Assembly (NCBI GenBank): GCA_014730255.1
Contig: WJIQ01000198.1
Span: 1-48,593 of the forward strand
Direction of reading: 5' to 3'
Source: a bacterium
GTDB lineage: Bacteria; Krumholzibacteriota; Krumholzibacteriia; LZORAL124-64-63
DNA length: 48,593 nt
Position numbers and translations under genes: made by a program. Below the pieces are notes generated by a model. It made no database searches and was not told the origin of the DNA. It worked only from the letters and a program-made list of their open reading frames with translations. Positions 25,459 through 37,229 of this stretch are shown here, piece after piece. Each line of letters starts with the position of its first letter. Position 1 is the stretch's first letter.

Positions 25459-26142
25459 TCAATCGCCGAGCCGCAACCGCAGGCCCAGCAATCCGTGGAA
25501 CTCGAGCGTCGGCTGGTTGACCGCATCGTCGGCCGACTCGAAGTCGTAGCCGTCGCGGGGGTTGGCGTGGTCGCCGTCCGGGTCGTAGGTGGTGTCGTGG
25601 CCCTCGAGGGCGGCGTCGAGGAAGTGGTCGGCGCCCGCGGTGATCATGAAGTCGAGCCGGTCGCTCACCGCGAACGCCGTCTCCAGGAACAGGCCGACGC
25701 CCCACTGGCTGCTGGTGACGTCGAACTTCTCGTTGCCGCCGACGAAGTTGAAGGTGCCGGTGAAGCTCGCGTGCCGCAGGCCGAGGCCGACGCTCACCGG
25801 CGAGCCCCCGATCTCGGTCAGCGGGGTCATCAGGTCCAGCCGGAACTGCCAGGTGTCGGCCGATTCCTCCGGCGTGCCGTTGGTGTTGTCGTTGATGAAG
25901 ACCCGGCGCGCGTCGAGGGCTCGGCCGGCGTCGCGAGTGGAATAGGCGCCGGCCAGGCGCAGCGACAGGGGCACGTCGCGGGTGAAGTGATGCAGGGTCA
26001 GGCCCGCCTGCACGCCGGTGCCGGCGGTGGCGCCGAAGCCGGCGTCGAGCGACGTCTCGACGGCCGATGCGCCGCCGGCGATCACGGCGAGAAGCGCCAA
26101 CGCGCCGAGGGCGCGGACGCCCGGGAACCTGGCAGACTGCAT
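25459..26142 (-). CDS. Predicted outer-membrane beta-barrel protein
   Basis: From ATG 26142 (GGAGG seven bases upstream) the protein has 227 residues with a signal peptide (hydrophobic 12-28, GGASA cleavage). The mature part alternates in short amphipathic strands (GVQAGLTLHHF, LSLRLAGAYST, FRLDLMTPL, VSVGLGLRHASF, QWGVGLFLETAFAV, LEFHGLLGLRLRLGD), as in small OmpA/OmpW-like barrels. The last residue is Asp, not aromatic. It belongs to no family I can name. It is transcribed alone, facing away from sppA. Confidence 0.6.
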   Translation of the reverse strand: MQSARFPGVRALGALALLAVIAGGASAVETSLDAGFGATAGTGVQAGLTLHHFTRDVPLSLRLAGAYSTRDAGRALDARRVFINDNTNGTPEESADTWQFRLDLMTPLTEIGGSPVSVGLGLRHASFTGTFNFVGGNEKFDVTSSQWGVGLFLETAFAVSDRLDFMITAGADHFLDAALEGHDTTYDPDGDHANPRDGYDFESADDAVNQPTLEFHGLLGLRLRLGD

Positions 26143-26327
26143 GATCGATCCTCCGGGAACGGTGTGGCCGCGGGCGCGACGCAAGGCGAGCACCCTTCTC
26201 CGATTTCGTGCCCGACGATGATACAAGGACCGTGCCCGACCGTCACGCTGGAACCATCGACGCGGTCGTTGCGTCCTGCAGGAGACCCCGATACGCTCCG
26301 CGCAGCATCCTTGCCGGGAGGTCCGAG

Positions 26328-28091
26328 ATGCCCAACGAATCCCTCGTCCGTCAGATCGGGCGCACGATCCTCGTGTCCGTCCTCAGCCTCGTGGTGATCG
26401 TCGGCCTGATCGCCGGCGTCCTCTACCTCGTTTTCGACCAGGGGGCCGACATCGAGCGCGGCAGCTGGCTCGTGATCGACCTGCACACCGGCCTGCCGGC
26501 GTACGACCCGCCGGGCCAGTTCCCCGGTTCCCTGCTCGCCGACGACACGCTGACCCTGCAGGGCACGCTGGACGCGCTGGCCAAGGCGACCCGCGACGAC
26601 CGCGTGCGCGGCGTGATCTGGAAGCTCTCGTCCAGCCACGGCGCCGGCTGGGCCAAGCTCGACGAGCTGCGCACCGCGACCGCCGGCGTCCAGGAGGCCG
26701 GCAAGCCGGTCCACGCCTGGGTCGACGCCATGGACCTGTCCACGCTCTACCTGGCCGCCGCCTGCGACTCGATCTACATGCCGCGCGGCGGCTACTTCAC
26801 GCTGCAGGGCATGCTGCGGCAATCGACGCACGTCAAGGGCACGCTGGAGAAGCTGGGCATCACGCCGCACGTCTCGAAGATCCGCGACTACAAGTCGGCC
26901 GCCGAGCTGGTCACCGAGACCGGGATGACCGCCCCCGCGCGGGAGCAGAACCAGCGGATGCTCGACCAGCGCTGGCGACGGGTCTCCCACGCGCTGGCCG
27001 AGGACCGCGGGCTGCCCCACGCCCGCCTGCTCGAGCTCATGGAGCTCGGCGGCATGGAGCCCGAGGCCGCCGCCGAGGCGGGGCTGATCGATCGCGTGCT
27101 CTACTGGCAGGGGCTCGAGACCCGGCTGCTGGCCGCCAGCGACGGATCCGAGGGTCCGCTCCTGCCCACGGTCACGCCCGCGGACTACCGCGACGTGGCG
27201 TGGTCGGACCTCGGCCGGGACGGCGACCGCACCATCGCCATCGTGCACGCCCAGGGCGTGATCGGCGGACGCGAGAACTCGGTCAACCCGCTGCTCGGGA
27301 TCATGATGGGCCACGAGTCGGTCGTGCGCGAGCTGCAGCGCGCGCGGCTGGACGAGGACGTCGAGGCCATCGTCCTGCGGGTCGACTCTCCCGGCGGCGA
27401 CGGCCTGACCAGCGACCTGATCGGCCACGAGGTCGCGCTGTGCGCGGCGGCCAAGCCGACGGTCGTCAGCATGGTCGACGTCGCGGCGTCGGGCGGCTAC
27501 CAGATCGCCTTCCGCGCCACCGAGATGCTGGCCGGCCGGCAGAGCGTGGTCGGTTCCATCGGCTCGATCGCCGGATTCCTGGACATGAGCGGGTTCCACG
27601 ACCGGATCGGCCTGAGCAAGGACGCGGTCGAGGCCGGGCCGATGGCCAGTCTCGGGCGCGACGACCGGGCGCCGACCCCGGCCGAGTGGGAGGCGTTCGA
27701 GACCGCCCACGAGGCCGGCTTCATGGCCTGGATGCGCGAGGTCGCCGACCGTCGCGGCTTCACCATGGCGGAGATGGAGGAGCGCGCCTTCGGCCGGGTG
27801 TTCACCGGCGAGGAGGCCGTGGCCAACGGGCTGATCGACGGTCTCGGCGACCTCGAGACCGCCGTCGCCCGGGCGGCCGAGCTGGCGGAGATCCCCCCGG
27901 ACGAGGTCCGTCGCGTGCATCTGCCCGAACCGGCCGGACTGCTCGCGTCGATCATGGGCACCGGGAAGGGCCCGGCCGATCCGGTCGCGATGGCGCTGCG
28001 CTGGCGACTGTATCGTGAGCTGAAGGCCGAGGCGGCCCTCACCCGGCAGATGATGACCACCGACGCGGTGCTCGCGCCGGTCCCGCGCTGA
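26328..28091 (+). CDS. sppA: Signal peptide peptidase SppA, long form
   Basis: This 587-residue S49 protease degrades cleaved signal peptides at the membrane. ATG 26328 has GGGAGG five bases upstream; the longer open frame lacks such a site. One N-terminal membrane helix (about 17-40) is followed by two tandem S49 domains. General-base Lys189 is in IRDYKSAAE in the first domain, and nucleophile Ser388 is in VAASGGYQIAF in the second, the arrangement of the E. coli 67-kDa enzyme. VDSPGGDGLTSDLIG and GRVFTGEEAVANGLIDGLG are further family motifs. Confidence 0.92.
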   Translation: MPNESLVRQIGRTILVSVLSLVVIVGLIAGVLYLVFDQGADIERGSWLVIDLHTGLPAYDPPGQFPGSLLADDTLTLQGTLDALAKATRDDRVRGVIWKLSSSHGAGWAKLDELRTATAGVQEAGKPVHAWVDAMDLSTLYLAAACDSIYMPRGGYFTLQGMLRQSTHVKGTLEKLGITPHVSKIRDYKSAAELVTETGMTAPAREQNQRMLDQRWRRVSHALAEDRGLPHARLLELMELGGMEPEAAAEAGLIDRVLYWQGLETRLLAASDGSEGPLLPTVTPADYRDVAWSDLGRDGDRTIAIVHAQGVIGGRENSVNPLLGIMMGHESVVRELQRARLDEDVEAIVLRVDSPGGDGLTSDLIGHEVALCAAAKPTVVSMVDVAASGGYQIAFRATEMLAGRQSVVGSIGSIAGFLDMSGFHDRIGLSKDAVEAGPMASLGRDDRAPTPAEWEAFETAHEAGFMAWMREVADRRGFTMAEMEERAFGRVFTGEEAVANGLIDGLGDLETAVARAAELAEIPPDEVRRVHLPEPAGLLASIMGTGKGPADPVAMALRWRLYRELKAEAALTRQMMTTDAVLAPVPR

Positions 28092-28106
28092 CCCGCGGAT
28101 CGCCGA

Positions 28107-28135
28107 CCGGGCCGGCTGACGGGCAGCCGGCCCGG
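28107..28135. terminator. Hairpin between convergent sppA and secreted-protein genes
   Basis: CCGGGCCGGCTG (28107-28118) and its complement at 28124-28135 form a perfect 12-bp stem with a 5-base loop. No T-run on either side. It probably ends both transcripts. Confidence 0.55.
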
Positions 28136-28165
28136 TGGTCATGGCAGCGGATCAGGACCGTGCGG

Positions 28166-28732
28166 TCAGTCGAAGAGCGCCTTCAGGCCGCTGAGGCTGC
28201 GGGCCTCGGTGGCGAGGATCTCGGTGCTGATGGTCGCCACCGAGCCGCCTGCGGGCACGCTGCAGAGCACCAGGACGTCGGGATTCACGCCGTCCGCGTA
28301 GCCCGGGCCGGCGCCGTCGAAGCTGCTGGGATCGGAGGCGCCCATGATCAGCTGGTTCTCGTAGTATTCCGCCGTGACCAGGCACTGGTAGGTGCAGATC
28401 ACCGTGATGGGGCTCGCCGGCACCGGCGTCTGGAAGCCGACGAGGTGATTGGTCGTATCGCCGAAGTTGGTCCAGCCGTTGGGGCCGTCCACGTCGAGGA
28501 TGATGGGCAGATCGGGTGTCAGGAACTCGAGCCCGCACTCGTAGCCGCCGATGGTGTCCCGCGAGGGCTCGAAGACGCAGAGGTAGAACTCGAACGGCAC
28601 GCCGGACTCGATGAAGATGAACTCCTCCTCGAGGTCAGTGTAGGCCGAGGCGCCCATGCGGTCGGGCCCCGGCTGGGCGAGCGCGATCGTGCCCAGCAGC
28701 AGCACGAGCAAGGTCGTCGAAAGGAGCTTCAA
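28166..28732 (-). CDS. Small secreted protein of unknown function
   Basis: The 188-residue product starts at TTG 28732, supported by GGAGG seven bases upstream; no ATG or GTG is in a good place. Hydrophobic residues 3-18 and ALAQ give a clear signal peptide. The mature part is beta-rich and acidic with five cysteines in or near CVFEPSRD, GYECGL, ICTYQCL and LCSVPAGG, which may form disulfides. I recognise no family; short secreted proteins of this look, with a CVF-type strand and a GGYEC segment, are common in uncultured high-G+C FCB genomes (inference). The 5-prime leader carries a 9-bp hairpin at 28751-28771. Confidence 0.6.
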   Translation of the reverse strand: MKLLSTTLLVLLLGTIALAQPGPDRMGASAYTDLEEEFIFIESGVPFEFYLCVFEPSRDTIGGYECGLEFLTPDLPIILDVDGPNGWTNFGDTTNHLVGFQTPVPASPITVICTYQCLVTAEYYENQLIMGASDPSSFDGAGPGYADGVNPDVLVLCSVPAGGSVATISTEILATEARSLSGLKALFD

Positions 28733-28878
28733 GCGATTTCCTCCCCGTTGTCCGGCCCCGGGGGGGCCGGATCCACCGGTGCCGCACGGCGCGCGCGCAC
28801 GTCGTGCCGTCCCCGTGATGATACCATGCGGGCCATGGCCGGCACAATCGACCCGGCGTCCGGACGCAGGGCGCGTTG

Positions 28879-28899
28879 CGGAAGGGCCCGGTTCTTCCG
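28879..28899. promoter_or_regulatory. Inverted repeat before the leucine-degradation operon, possible operator
   Basis: CGGAAG (28879-28884) and CTTCCG (28894-28899) form a 21-bp interrupted palindrome 51 bases before the first gene of the operon. Position fits a repressor site. No regulator gene is in the window. Confidence 0.3.
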
Positions 28900-28950
28900 A
28901 ACATATCCGCTCAGAATCTCGCGTCCGCGCTCACCACACCGGGGGTTGCC

Positions 28951-30171
28951 ATGTCCAGCCAGTTTCGCGAGTTGAACTTCGCCCACGGCGAGGAGATCGA
29001 CCTGCTGCGCGCGCACGTGCGGGAGTTCGCGCGCAAGGAGATCGCCCCGATCGCCGAACGCATCGACCAGGAGAACGCCTTCCCCCAGGACCTCTGGCGC
29101 AAGCTCGGCGACGCCGGCCTGCTGGGCATCACCGTCAGCGACGAGTACGGCGGCGCGGGCCTCGGCTACCTCGCCCACGTGGTGGCCATGGAGGAGATCA
29201 GCCGCGCCTCGGCCTCGGTCGGCCTGAGCTACGGGGCGCACTCGAACCTCTGCGTCAATCAGATCTTCCGCAACGGCACCGACGAGCAGCGCGCCACCTA
29301 CCTGCCGAAGCTGATCACCGGCGAGCACGTCGGCGCCCTCGCGATGAGCGAGACCGGCGCCGGCAGCGACGTCGTCGGCATGCAGCTGCGCGCCGAGAAG
29401 CGCGGCGACACCTACGTGCTCGACGGCAACAAGATGTGGATCACCAACGGACCGGAGGCCGCCACGTTCGTGGTCTACGCCAAGACCGACCCGGACGCGG
29501 GCGCCCGTGGCGTCACCGCGTTCATCGTCGAGGCCGGTACCGCGGGTTTCTCCACCGCTCAGAAGCTCGACAAGCTCGGCATGCGTGGCTCGCAGACCTG
29601 CGAGCTGGTGTTCGAGGACTGCGAGATCCCCGCCGCGAACGTGCTCGGCGAGGAGAACAAGGGTATCCACGTGCTGATGTCCGGCCTCGACTACGAGCGC
29701 GTGATCCTCGCCGCCGGCCCCCTGGGCATCCTGCGAGCCTGCCTCGACGTGGTGATCCCCTACTCGCACGACCGCAAGCAGTTCGGCCGCGAGATCGGAC
29801 AGTTCCAGATGATCCGCGCCAAGATCGCCGACATGTACACCCAGACCAACGCCTGCCGCGCCTACGTCTACGCCGTGGCCCGGAGCTGCGATCGCGGCGA
29901 GACCACGCGCAAGGACGCCGCCGGCGCGATCCTGCTGGCCGCCGAGACCGCCACCCGGATGGCGCTCGACGCGGTGCAGATCCTCGGTGGCAACGGCTAC
30001 ATCAACGAGTTCCCCGCCGGGCGTCTGCTGCGCGACGCGAAGCTCTACGAGATCGGCGCCGGCACCAGCGAGATCCGCCGCCTGTTGATCGGCCGCGAGA
30101 TCTTCGAGGAGACCCACCCCGCGGGCTTTGAATCCGCCAAGCGCCAGCGACTGACCGGAGGTGCCGAGTGA
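28951..30171 (+). CDS. ivd: Isovaleryl-CoA dehydrogenase
   Basis: This 406-residue FAD enzyme oxidises isovaleryl-CoA to 3-methylcrotonyl-CoA in leucine breakdown (liuA in Pseudomonas). The catalytic Glu is in the isovaleryl-type position, Glu249 in [16 protein letters not shown]. The usual acyl-CoA dehydrogenase site instead reads [14 protein letters not shown], as in human [22 protein letters not shown] and [20 protein letters not shown] are further motifs. ATG 28951 has only a weak G-rich ribosome site; an upstream ATG at 28876 would add 25 residues. It is first in a six-gene operon; its stop overlaps the next start. Confidence 0.93.
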   Translation: MSSQFRELNFAHGEEIDLLRAHVREFARKEIAPIAERIDQENAFPQDLWRKLGDAGLLGITVSDEYGGAGLGYLAHVVAMEEISRASASVGLSYGAHSNLCVNQIFRNGTDEQRATYLPKLITGEHVGALAMSETGAGSDVVGMQLRAEKRGDTYVLDGNKMWITNGPEAATFVVYAKTDPDAGARGVTAFIVEAGTAGFSTAQKLDKLGMRGSQTCELVFEDCEIPAANVLGEENKGIHVLMSGLDYERVILAAGPLGILRACLDVVIPYSHDRKQFGREIGQFQMIRAKIADMYTQTNACRAYVYAVARSCDRGETTRKDAAGAILLAAETATRMALDAVQILGGNGYINEFPAGRLLRDAKLYEIGAGTSEIRRLLIGREIFEETHPAGFESAKRQRLTGGAE

Positions 30172-31775
30172 GCGTGCTGCGCAGCCAGGTCCTGACCCGT
30201 TCCGACCGATTCCAGTCCAGCGCCCGGGCCATGCAGGGTCTCGTCGACGACCTGCGCGACAGGCTGGGCACCATCCGCCGCGGCGGCGGCGAGAAAGCCC
30301 AGGCCCGCCATCTCGCCCGCGGCAAGCTGCTGCCCCGCGACCGCATCCTCGCGCTGCTGGACCCGGGATCGCCGTTCCTCGAGCTGAGCCAGCTCGCCGC
30401 CCACGAGGTCTACGACGAGGCCGTGCCCGCGGCGGGCATCATCACCGGCATCGGGCGGATCATGGGCCGCGAGTGCATGGTGGTGGCCAACGACGCCACG
30501 GTGAAGGGTGGGACCTACTACCCGTTGACGGTGAAGAAACACCTCCGGGCGCAGGAGATCGCCGCGCGCTGCGAGCTGCCCTGCCTCTATCTCGTGGATT
30601 CCGGCGGCGCCAACCTGCCCTACCAGGACGAGGTCTTCCCCGACCGGGACCACTTCGGGCGCATCTTCTTCAACCAGGCCACCATGTCCGCCCGCGGCAT
30701 CGCGCAGATCGCCGTCGTGATGGGCATGTGCACCGCCGGCGGCGCCTACGTGCCGGCCATGGCCGACGAGGCGATCATCGTCAAAGAGCAGGGCACGATC
30801 TACCTGGGCGGACCGCCCCTGGTCAAGGCGGCCACGGGCGAGGAGGTCTCGGCCGAGGAGCTGGGCGGCGCCGACGTGCACACGCGCATCTCGGGCGTGG
30901 CCGACCACTTCGCCTCCGACGATCGGCACGCCCTGGCACTCGCCCGCCGCGTGGTCAAGCACCTGAACCGACGCAAGCCCGTCGACCTCGAGCTGCGCGA
31001 CCCGGCCGCTCCGCTCTACCCGGCCGAGGAGCTCTACGGCATCGTCGGCACCGACCTGAAGCGTCAGTTCGAGATCCGCGAGATCATCGCCCGCCTGGTC
31101 GACCGCTCGGAGTTCGACGAGTTCAAGAGCCGGTACGGCGACACGCTGGTCTGCGGCTTCGCGCACCTGCACGGCTACCCCGTGGGCATCCTGGGCAACA
31201 ACGGCATCCTGCACTCGGACTCGGCCATGAAGGGGGCGCACTTCGTCGAGCTGTGCTGCCAGCGTCGCATTCCGCTGGTATTCCTGCAGAACATCACCGG
31301 GTTCATGGTGGGCAAGAGCGCCGAGCACGAGGGCATCGCCAAGCATGGCGCCAAGCTCGTGACCGCGGTCTCCTGCGCGCAGGTCCCCAAGTTCACCGTC
31401 ATCATCGGCGGCAGCTACGGTGCCGGCAACTACGGCATGTGCGGCCGGGCCTACGACCCCACGCTGCTGTTCATGTGGCCCAACGCCCGCATCTCCGTCA
31501 TGGGCGGCGATCAGGCGGCCAACGTGCTGGCCACCGTCAAGGCGGACGGACTGCGCCGCAAGGGCGCCGAGTGGACCGACGAGGAGGCCGAGGCCTTCAA
31601 GGCGCCCATCCGCGCCCGCTACGAGGAGCAGGGCCACCCCTATTACGCGAGCGCCCGCCTCTGGGACGACGGCGTGATCGATCCGGCCCAGACCCGCGAA
31701 GTGCTGGGCCTGAGCATCTCCGCCGCCCTGAACGCGCCGATCGCGCCGACCACCTTCGGCGTGTTCCGCATGTAG
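30168..31775 (+). CDS. mccB: Methylcrotonyl-CoA carboxylase, carboxyltransferase (beta) subunit
   Basis: The 535-residue protein transfers carboxyl from biotin to 3-methylcrotonyl-CoA (liuB). GTG 30168 overlaps the ivd stop (GTGA). Motifs: [85 protein letters not shown], and [18 protein letters not shown] with [12 protein letters not shown]. The last block is the MCC/GCC beta signature. A geranyl-CoA carboxylase is the main alternative, given the AtuA-like neighbour; operon order and the IVD-type dehydrogenase favour MCC. Confidence 0.9.
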   Translation: MSVLRSQVLTRSDRFQSSARAMQGLVDDLRDRLGTIRRGGGEKAQARHLARGKLLPRDRILALLDPGSPFLELSQLAAHEVYDEAVPAAGIITGIGRIMGRECMVVANDATVKGGTYYPLTVKKHLRAQEIAARCELPCLYLVDSGGANLPYQDEVFPDRDHFGRIFFNQATMSARGIAQIAVVMGMCTAGGAYVPAMADEAIIVKEQGTIYLGGPPLVKAATGEEVSAEELGGADVHTRISGVADHFASDDRHALALARRVVKHLNRRKPVDLELRDPAAPLYPAEELYGIVGTDLKRQFEIREIIARLVDRSEFDEFKSRYGDTLVCGFAHLHGYPVGILGNNGILHSDSAMKGAHFVELCCQRRIPLVFLQNITGFMVGKSAEHEGIAKHGAKLVTAVSCAQVPKFTVIIGGSYGAGNYGMCGRAYDPTLLFMWPNARISVMGGDQAANVLATVKADGLRRKGAEWTDEEAEAFKAPIRARYEEQGHPYYASARLWDDGVIDPAQTREVLGLSISAALNAPIAPTTFGVFRM

Positions 31776-31786
31776 GAGGCGCGGCC

Positions 31787-32602
31787 GTGAACGAGACCCG
31801 GACCACCTGCGGAGCCGTCAGCGACGAACGTGGCATCGTCACCCTCACGCTGCGCCGCCCCGAGAAGCACAACGCGTTCTCCGGGGCGATGGTCGCCGAG
31901 CTGACCGAGCTGCTCACGCGAGCCGGCGAGCTCGACCACGTCCGCGCGCTGGTGCTCGCGGCCGAGGGCAAGCACTTCTCCGCCGGCGCCGACCTGGGCG
32001 ACATGCAGGCCATGGCCGACGCGAGCCACGAGGAGAACCTGGCCGACGCCGTGCGGCTCGCTCATCTGCTGCGCCGGCTGGACACCTTCCCGAGGCCGGT
32101 GCTGGCCGTGGTGCAGGGTGCGGCCTTCGGCGGGGCGGTCGGACTGGTGTGCTGCTGCGACTCGGTGATCGCCTCGCCCCGGGCGCGGTTCTGCCTGAGC
32201 GAGGCCCGGCTCGGCCTGGCCGCCTCGGTGATCTCGCCGTACGTGGTGCGGGCGCTGGGCCCCCGTCGGGCGCGCCACGCGGTCCTGACCACCGAGATGA
32301 TCGATGCCCAGGCCGCCCTGAGGTATGGCCTCGTGCACGAGGTCGCCGACGAGCTCGACCCGGCCATCGCCCGCTGGACCGACGCCGTCCTGGCCGGTGC
32401 CCCCGGCGCCCAGGCCGAGATCAAGCGCCTGGTCCAGCGCGTCTACGGCCATCCGGTGACCGACGATCTGGTCCAGGAGACCGCCGAACTGATCGCCGAC
32501 CTCCGCGGCCGCCCCGAGGGCCGCGAGGGGCTGGCCGCCTTCTTCGCCAGGCGTCCGCCGTCGTGGTCCGCCGATGCCGAGGGTTCCGTGAACGAGGAGT
32601 GA
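31787..32602 (+). CDS. Enoyl-CoA hydratase family, probable methylglutaconyl-CoA hydratase
   Basis: The 271-residue crotonase-fold enzyme (liuC/AUH type) hydrates 3-methylglutaconyl-CoA to HMG-CoA. GTG 31787 follows AGGAGG by seven bases. Oxyanion-hole segments are FSAGADLGDMQAM and GAAFGGAVGLVCCCDSVIA. FCLSEARLGLAASVISPYVVRALG and LRYGLVHEV match the LiuC subgroup. It lies between the two carboxylase subunits, as in Pseudomonas liu operons. An isohexenylglutaconyl-CoA hydratase (AtuE) is the alternative. Confidence 0.85.
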   Translation: MNETRTTCGAVSDERGIVTLTLRRPEKHNAFSGAMVAELTELLTRAGELDHVRALVLAAEGKHFSAGADLGDMQAMADASHEENLADAVRLAHLLRRLDTFPRPVLAVVQGAAFGGAVGLVCCCDSVIASPRARFCLSEARLGLAASVISPYVVRALGPRRARHAVLTTEMIDAQAALRYGLVHEVADELDPAIARWTDAVLAGAPGAQAEIKRLVQRVYGHPVTDDLVQETAELIADLRGRPEGREGLAAFFARRPPSWSADAEGSVNEE

Positions 32603-32605
32603 CCG

Positions 32606-34606
<2,001 letters not shown>

Positions 34607-34612
34607 CGACCC

Positions 34613-36406
34613 ATGCGACGGACGATCCGGATCGGCAACGCCGGCGGCTACTGGGGCGACGACCCCGGCGCGCTCCGGCGCCAGATCGAGGGAGGCCCTC
34701 TCGACTACGTCACCCTCGACTACCTGGCCGAGGTCACCATGTCGATCCTGCAGGCCCATCGGCGCAAGCGCCCCGAGCTGGGCTACGCGACCGACTTCCT
34801 CGAGCAGATGCGCGACTGCCTGCCGCTGCTGGTGGAGAAGGACGTGACGGTGATCACCAACGCCGGCGGCATCAACCCGCTGGGCCTGGGCCGGGCCATC
34901 GGCGAGGTGGCACGCGGGCTCGGGCTCGAGGTCAAGGTGGGCGTGGTCGATGGCGACGACATCCTCGCCGACCTCGATCGGCTCGAGGACGCCGGCGAAC
35001 CGCTGGCCAACATGGAGACCGGCGAGTCGCTCGCCCCGGTCAAGGACCGCGTGACCGCGGCCAACGTCTACCTCGGCGCCGAACCGGTCGTGCGCGCCCT
35101 GCAGGCCGGCTGCCGCGTCATCGTCACCGGACGTGTGACCGACACCGGCATCACCCTGGCGCCCATGATCCACGAGTTCGGCTGGCCCGAGGACGACTGG
35201 GACCGCCTGGCCGCGGGCGTCGTCGCCGGCCACATCATCGAGTGCGGGACGCAGGCCACCGGCGGCAATTTCACCGACTGGCGGACCGTCCCGAACCTGC
35301 ACGAGGTCGGCTATCCGATCATCGAGATGGGCGAGGACGGCGTCTTCGAGGTCACCAAGCACACCGGCACCGGCGGCCTGGTCTCCGTGGCCACGGTCAA
35401 GGAGCAGCTGGTCTACGAGATGGGCGATCCCACCGCCTACATCTCGCCCGACGGCGTCGCCCGCTTCGACACCATCGAGCTGGCGCAGGCCGGCCGCAAC
35501 CGCGTGCGGGTCTCCGGGGTCAAGGGCGCCCCACGGCCGGAGATGTTCAAGGTCTCCATGGCCTACGACGACGGCTGGAAGGCCACGGGCACGGTGCTCA
35601 TCTCCGGGCCGGAGGCCACCGAGAAGGCCGAGGCCGCCGCGCGCATCTTCTGGAAGCGGCTCGGCCACGAGTTCGAGGCGACCCACACCTCGGTCGTGGG
35701 TACGGGCACGATCTGGCCCGAGAGCCTCGACCGCTGGGAGACCACCGAGGTGCTGCTGCGCCTCGGCGCCCGCGACCACGCGCGCCAGAAGCTGGTCGAC
35801 TTCGGCGTGCTCCTGCCCACGCTGATCCTCTCCGGACCGAGCGGCATGGCGGTCACCGGCGGCCGTCCCAAGCCCTCGCCCGTGGTGGCCTACTGGCCGG
35901 CGCTGATCCGGCGCAGCAGCGTCACCGCCCGCGTCGTCGTCCTCGATGCCGATGGCGACGAGGCCAGCGAGACCATCACCTTCACCGACCCGGCCCCCGG
36001 CCCGGCCCACGAGCCGGCGCCCGTGGTCCGCCGCCCGCGTGCCCGCGACTGGCCACGGCGGACCCGCCGCGTCCCGCTGCGGCGCCTGGCGCACGCGCGC
36101 TCCGGCGACAAGGGCGACACCTGCAACATCGGCCTGGTCGCCCGCTCGCCCGAGATCTACGACTGGCTGCGCGAGGCGATCACCCCGACGGTGGTCCGGC
36201 GGTTCTTCAAGGGCATCGTCGAGGGCAAGGTCACCCGGCACGAGCTGCACAACCTGGGCGCGCTGAACTTCCTGATGGAGCGGGCGCTCGGCGGCGGCGG
36301 CACGGTCTCGCTGATGCTCGACCCGCAGGGCAAGACGCTCTCGCAGGCCCTGCTGGAGATGGAGGTCGAGGCGCCGGTGCGGATCATCCCGACGGAGGCA
36401 TCGTGA
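34613..36406 (+). CDS. AtuA-like protein (DUF1446 family with AtuA C-terminal domain)
   Basis: The 597-residue protein begins with IRIGNAGGYWGDDPGALRRQIEGGPLDYVTLDYLAEVTMSIL in separate blocks, the DUF1446 start. It continues with VITNAGGINPLGLG, VVAGHIIECGTQATGGNFTDW and GVFEVTKHTGTGG. The C-terminal domain (about 485-597) has RLAHARSGDKGDTCNIGLVAR. AtuA is needed for acyclic terpene use in Pseudomonas, but its reaction is unknown; homologues also occur in leucine clusters. Here it takes the place where HMG-CoA lyase would be expected. Six bases separate it from mccA, and its stop overlaps the next start. Confidence 0.85.
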   Translation: MRRTIRIGNAGGYWGDDPGALRRQIEGGPLDYVTLDYLAEVTMSILQAHRRKRPELGYATDFLEQMRDCLPLLVEKDVTVITNAGGINPLGLGRAIGEVARGLGLEVKVGVVDGDDILADLDRLEDAGEPLANMETGESLAPVKDRVTAANVYLGAEPVVRALQAGCRVIVTGRVTDTGITLAPMIHEFGWPEDDWDRLAAGVVAGHIIECGTQATGGNFTDWRTVPNLHEVGYPIIEMGEDGVFEVTKHTGTGGLVSVATVKEQLVYEMGDPTAYISPDGVARFDTIELAQAGRNRVRVSGVKGAPRPEMFKVSMAYDDGWKATGTVLISGPEATEKAEAAARIFWKRLGHEFEATHTSVVGTGTIWPESLDRWETTEVLLRLGARDHARQKLVDFGVLLPTLILSGPSGMAVTGGRPKPSPVVAYWPALIRRSSVTARVVVLDADGDEASETITFTDPAPGPAHEPAPVVRRPRARDWPRRTRRVPLRRLAHARSGDKGDTCNIGLVARSPEIYDWLREAITPTVVRRFFKGIVEGKVTRHELHNLGALNFLMERALGGGGTVSLMLDPQGKTLSQALLEMEVEAPVRIIPTEAS

Positions 36407-36939
36407 GCGAACGGGAGAAGGGGCTCGAGGCCAGCGACCTCGCCAGCCGCACCGAGGACCTCGCCGGCATCCACGCGCTCGAGCAGGCGTACGGCGACCT
36501 CGCCTGGCCGGTGCTGCGACGCCAGTATCTCGCCCTGGGATACGCGGCCGGCGTCGAGCGGCTCACGCGCCTGCTGTCCGAGCGGCGCTGGTCGCCGGAC
36601 GCGCTGGCCGGCGACCCGGTGGCCGCGGTCCGCGACTGGCTCGAGGGCCACTTCACCGACCGCGGCGGCGCCATGCCCGAGATCTGGGCCGAGGAGACCA
36701 CCGTCTACCTGCGCACGCGCGGCTGCCGCGAGTGCGTCACCATCGAGGCCGAGAAGACGCGCCCGGTCGGCCACCGCGAGGTCTGCTACGTCTACTGCCG
36801 GGCCTGGGCCGAGGGCTACGTGTCGGTGCTCGCCGACCTCGCACCGGGCCTGCAGATCAACTATCACAACCTCGATTCGCGGCGCGACGGTGCCGAGCAC
36901 GACTGCGTCGAGGCCTTCCAGGTCGTCGCCCCGCGCTGA
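36403..36939 (+). CDS. Cysteine-rich protein of unknown function, last gene of the leucine operon
   Basis: The 178-residue product starts at GTG 36403, overlapping the previous stop, with GGAGG upstream. It has no signal peptide and no membrane helix. The C-terminal half has Cys108-x2-Cys111, Cys128-x3-Cys132 and Cys168 in HDCVEAF, a pattern that could hold a metal or cluster. The pattern CYVYCRAWAEGYV resembles the small V4R/thiazoline-hydrolase-like folds only faintly. I do not recognise the family. Coupled translation suggests it works with the AtuA-like protein or the carboxylase. Confidence 0.7.
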   Translation: MSEREKGLEASDLASRTEDLAGIHALEQAYGDLAWPVLRRQYLALGYAAGVERLTRLLSERRWSPDALAGDPVAAVRDWLEGHFTDRGGAMPEIWAEETTVYLRTRGCRECVTIEAEKTRPVGHREVCYVYCRAWAEGYVSVLADLAPGLQINYHNLDSRRDGAEHDCVEAFQVVAPR

Positions 36940-37078
36940 CGGTCGTCATTCTCCTGAAACTCTCGCGGCCACCTCGCGTAAAAGGGGCATGCCGGGCAGG
37001 CCCGCACCGGACGCCGCCCCCCACCGTGGCGTCCACGGCCGGACCGAGAGGCGTATCACCTCCGCCACGACCAGTGCT

Positions 37079-37148
37079 GGGCTGGCCCCGCGATCCGTCG
37101 TGACCGTTGTCTCCCCCTCCACGACGCACGACCTTCGCGGGCCAGCCC
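37079..37148. repeat. Nested imperfect inverted repeat in the 290-bp gap after the leucine operon
   Basis: The gap 36940-37229 holds no gene. Bases 37079-37093 and 37135-37148 are complementary with one single-base bulge (14 pairs). Inside, GTCGTG (37097-37102) pairs with CACGAC (37120-37125). A smaller hairpin, CCGTGG/CCACGG, is at 37024-37038. The nested structure ends nine bases before the -35 box at 37157. It may end the operon transcript or be a repeat element. Confidence 0.5.
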
Positions 37149-37156
37149 CGCGTCTG

Positions 37157-37185
37157 TTTACAGGGTGGCGCCACCCCCGTACACT
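37157..37185 (+). promoter_or_regulatory. Sigma70-type promoter of the VirK-like gene
   Basis: TTTACA (37157-37162) and TACACT (37180-37185) are exactly 17 bases apart, 44 bases before the start codon at 37230. Confidence 0.65.
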
Positions 37186-37229
37186 GCTCCGGTCCGCCAT
37201 CGCCCCTGGCCCCGACCCGGAGTCGATCC

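Noticed and set aside
37107-37229. N-terminal extension of the VirK-like gene
   Set aside because: It would start upstream of the promoter at 37157-37185 and bury the signal peptide.
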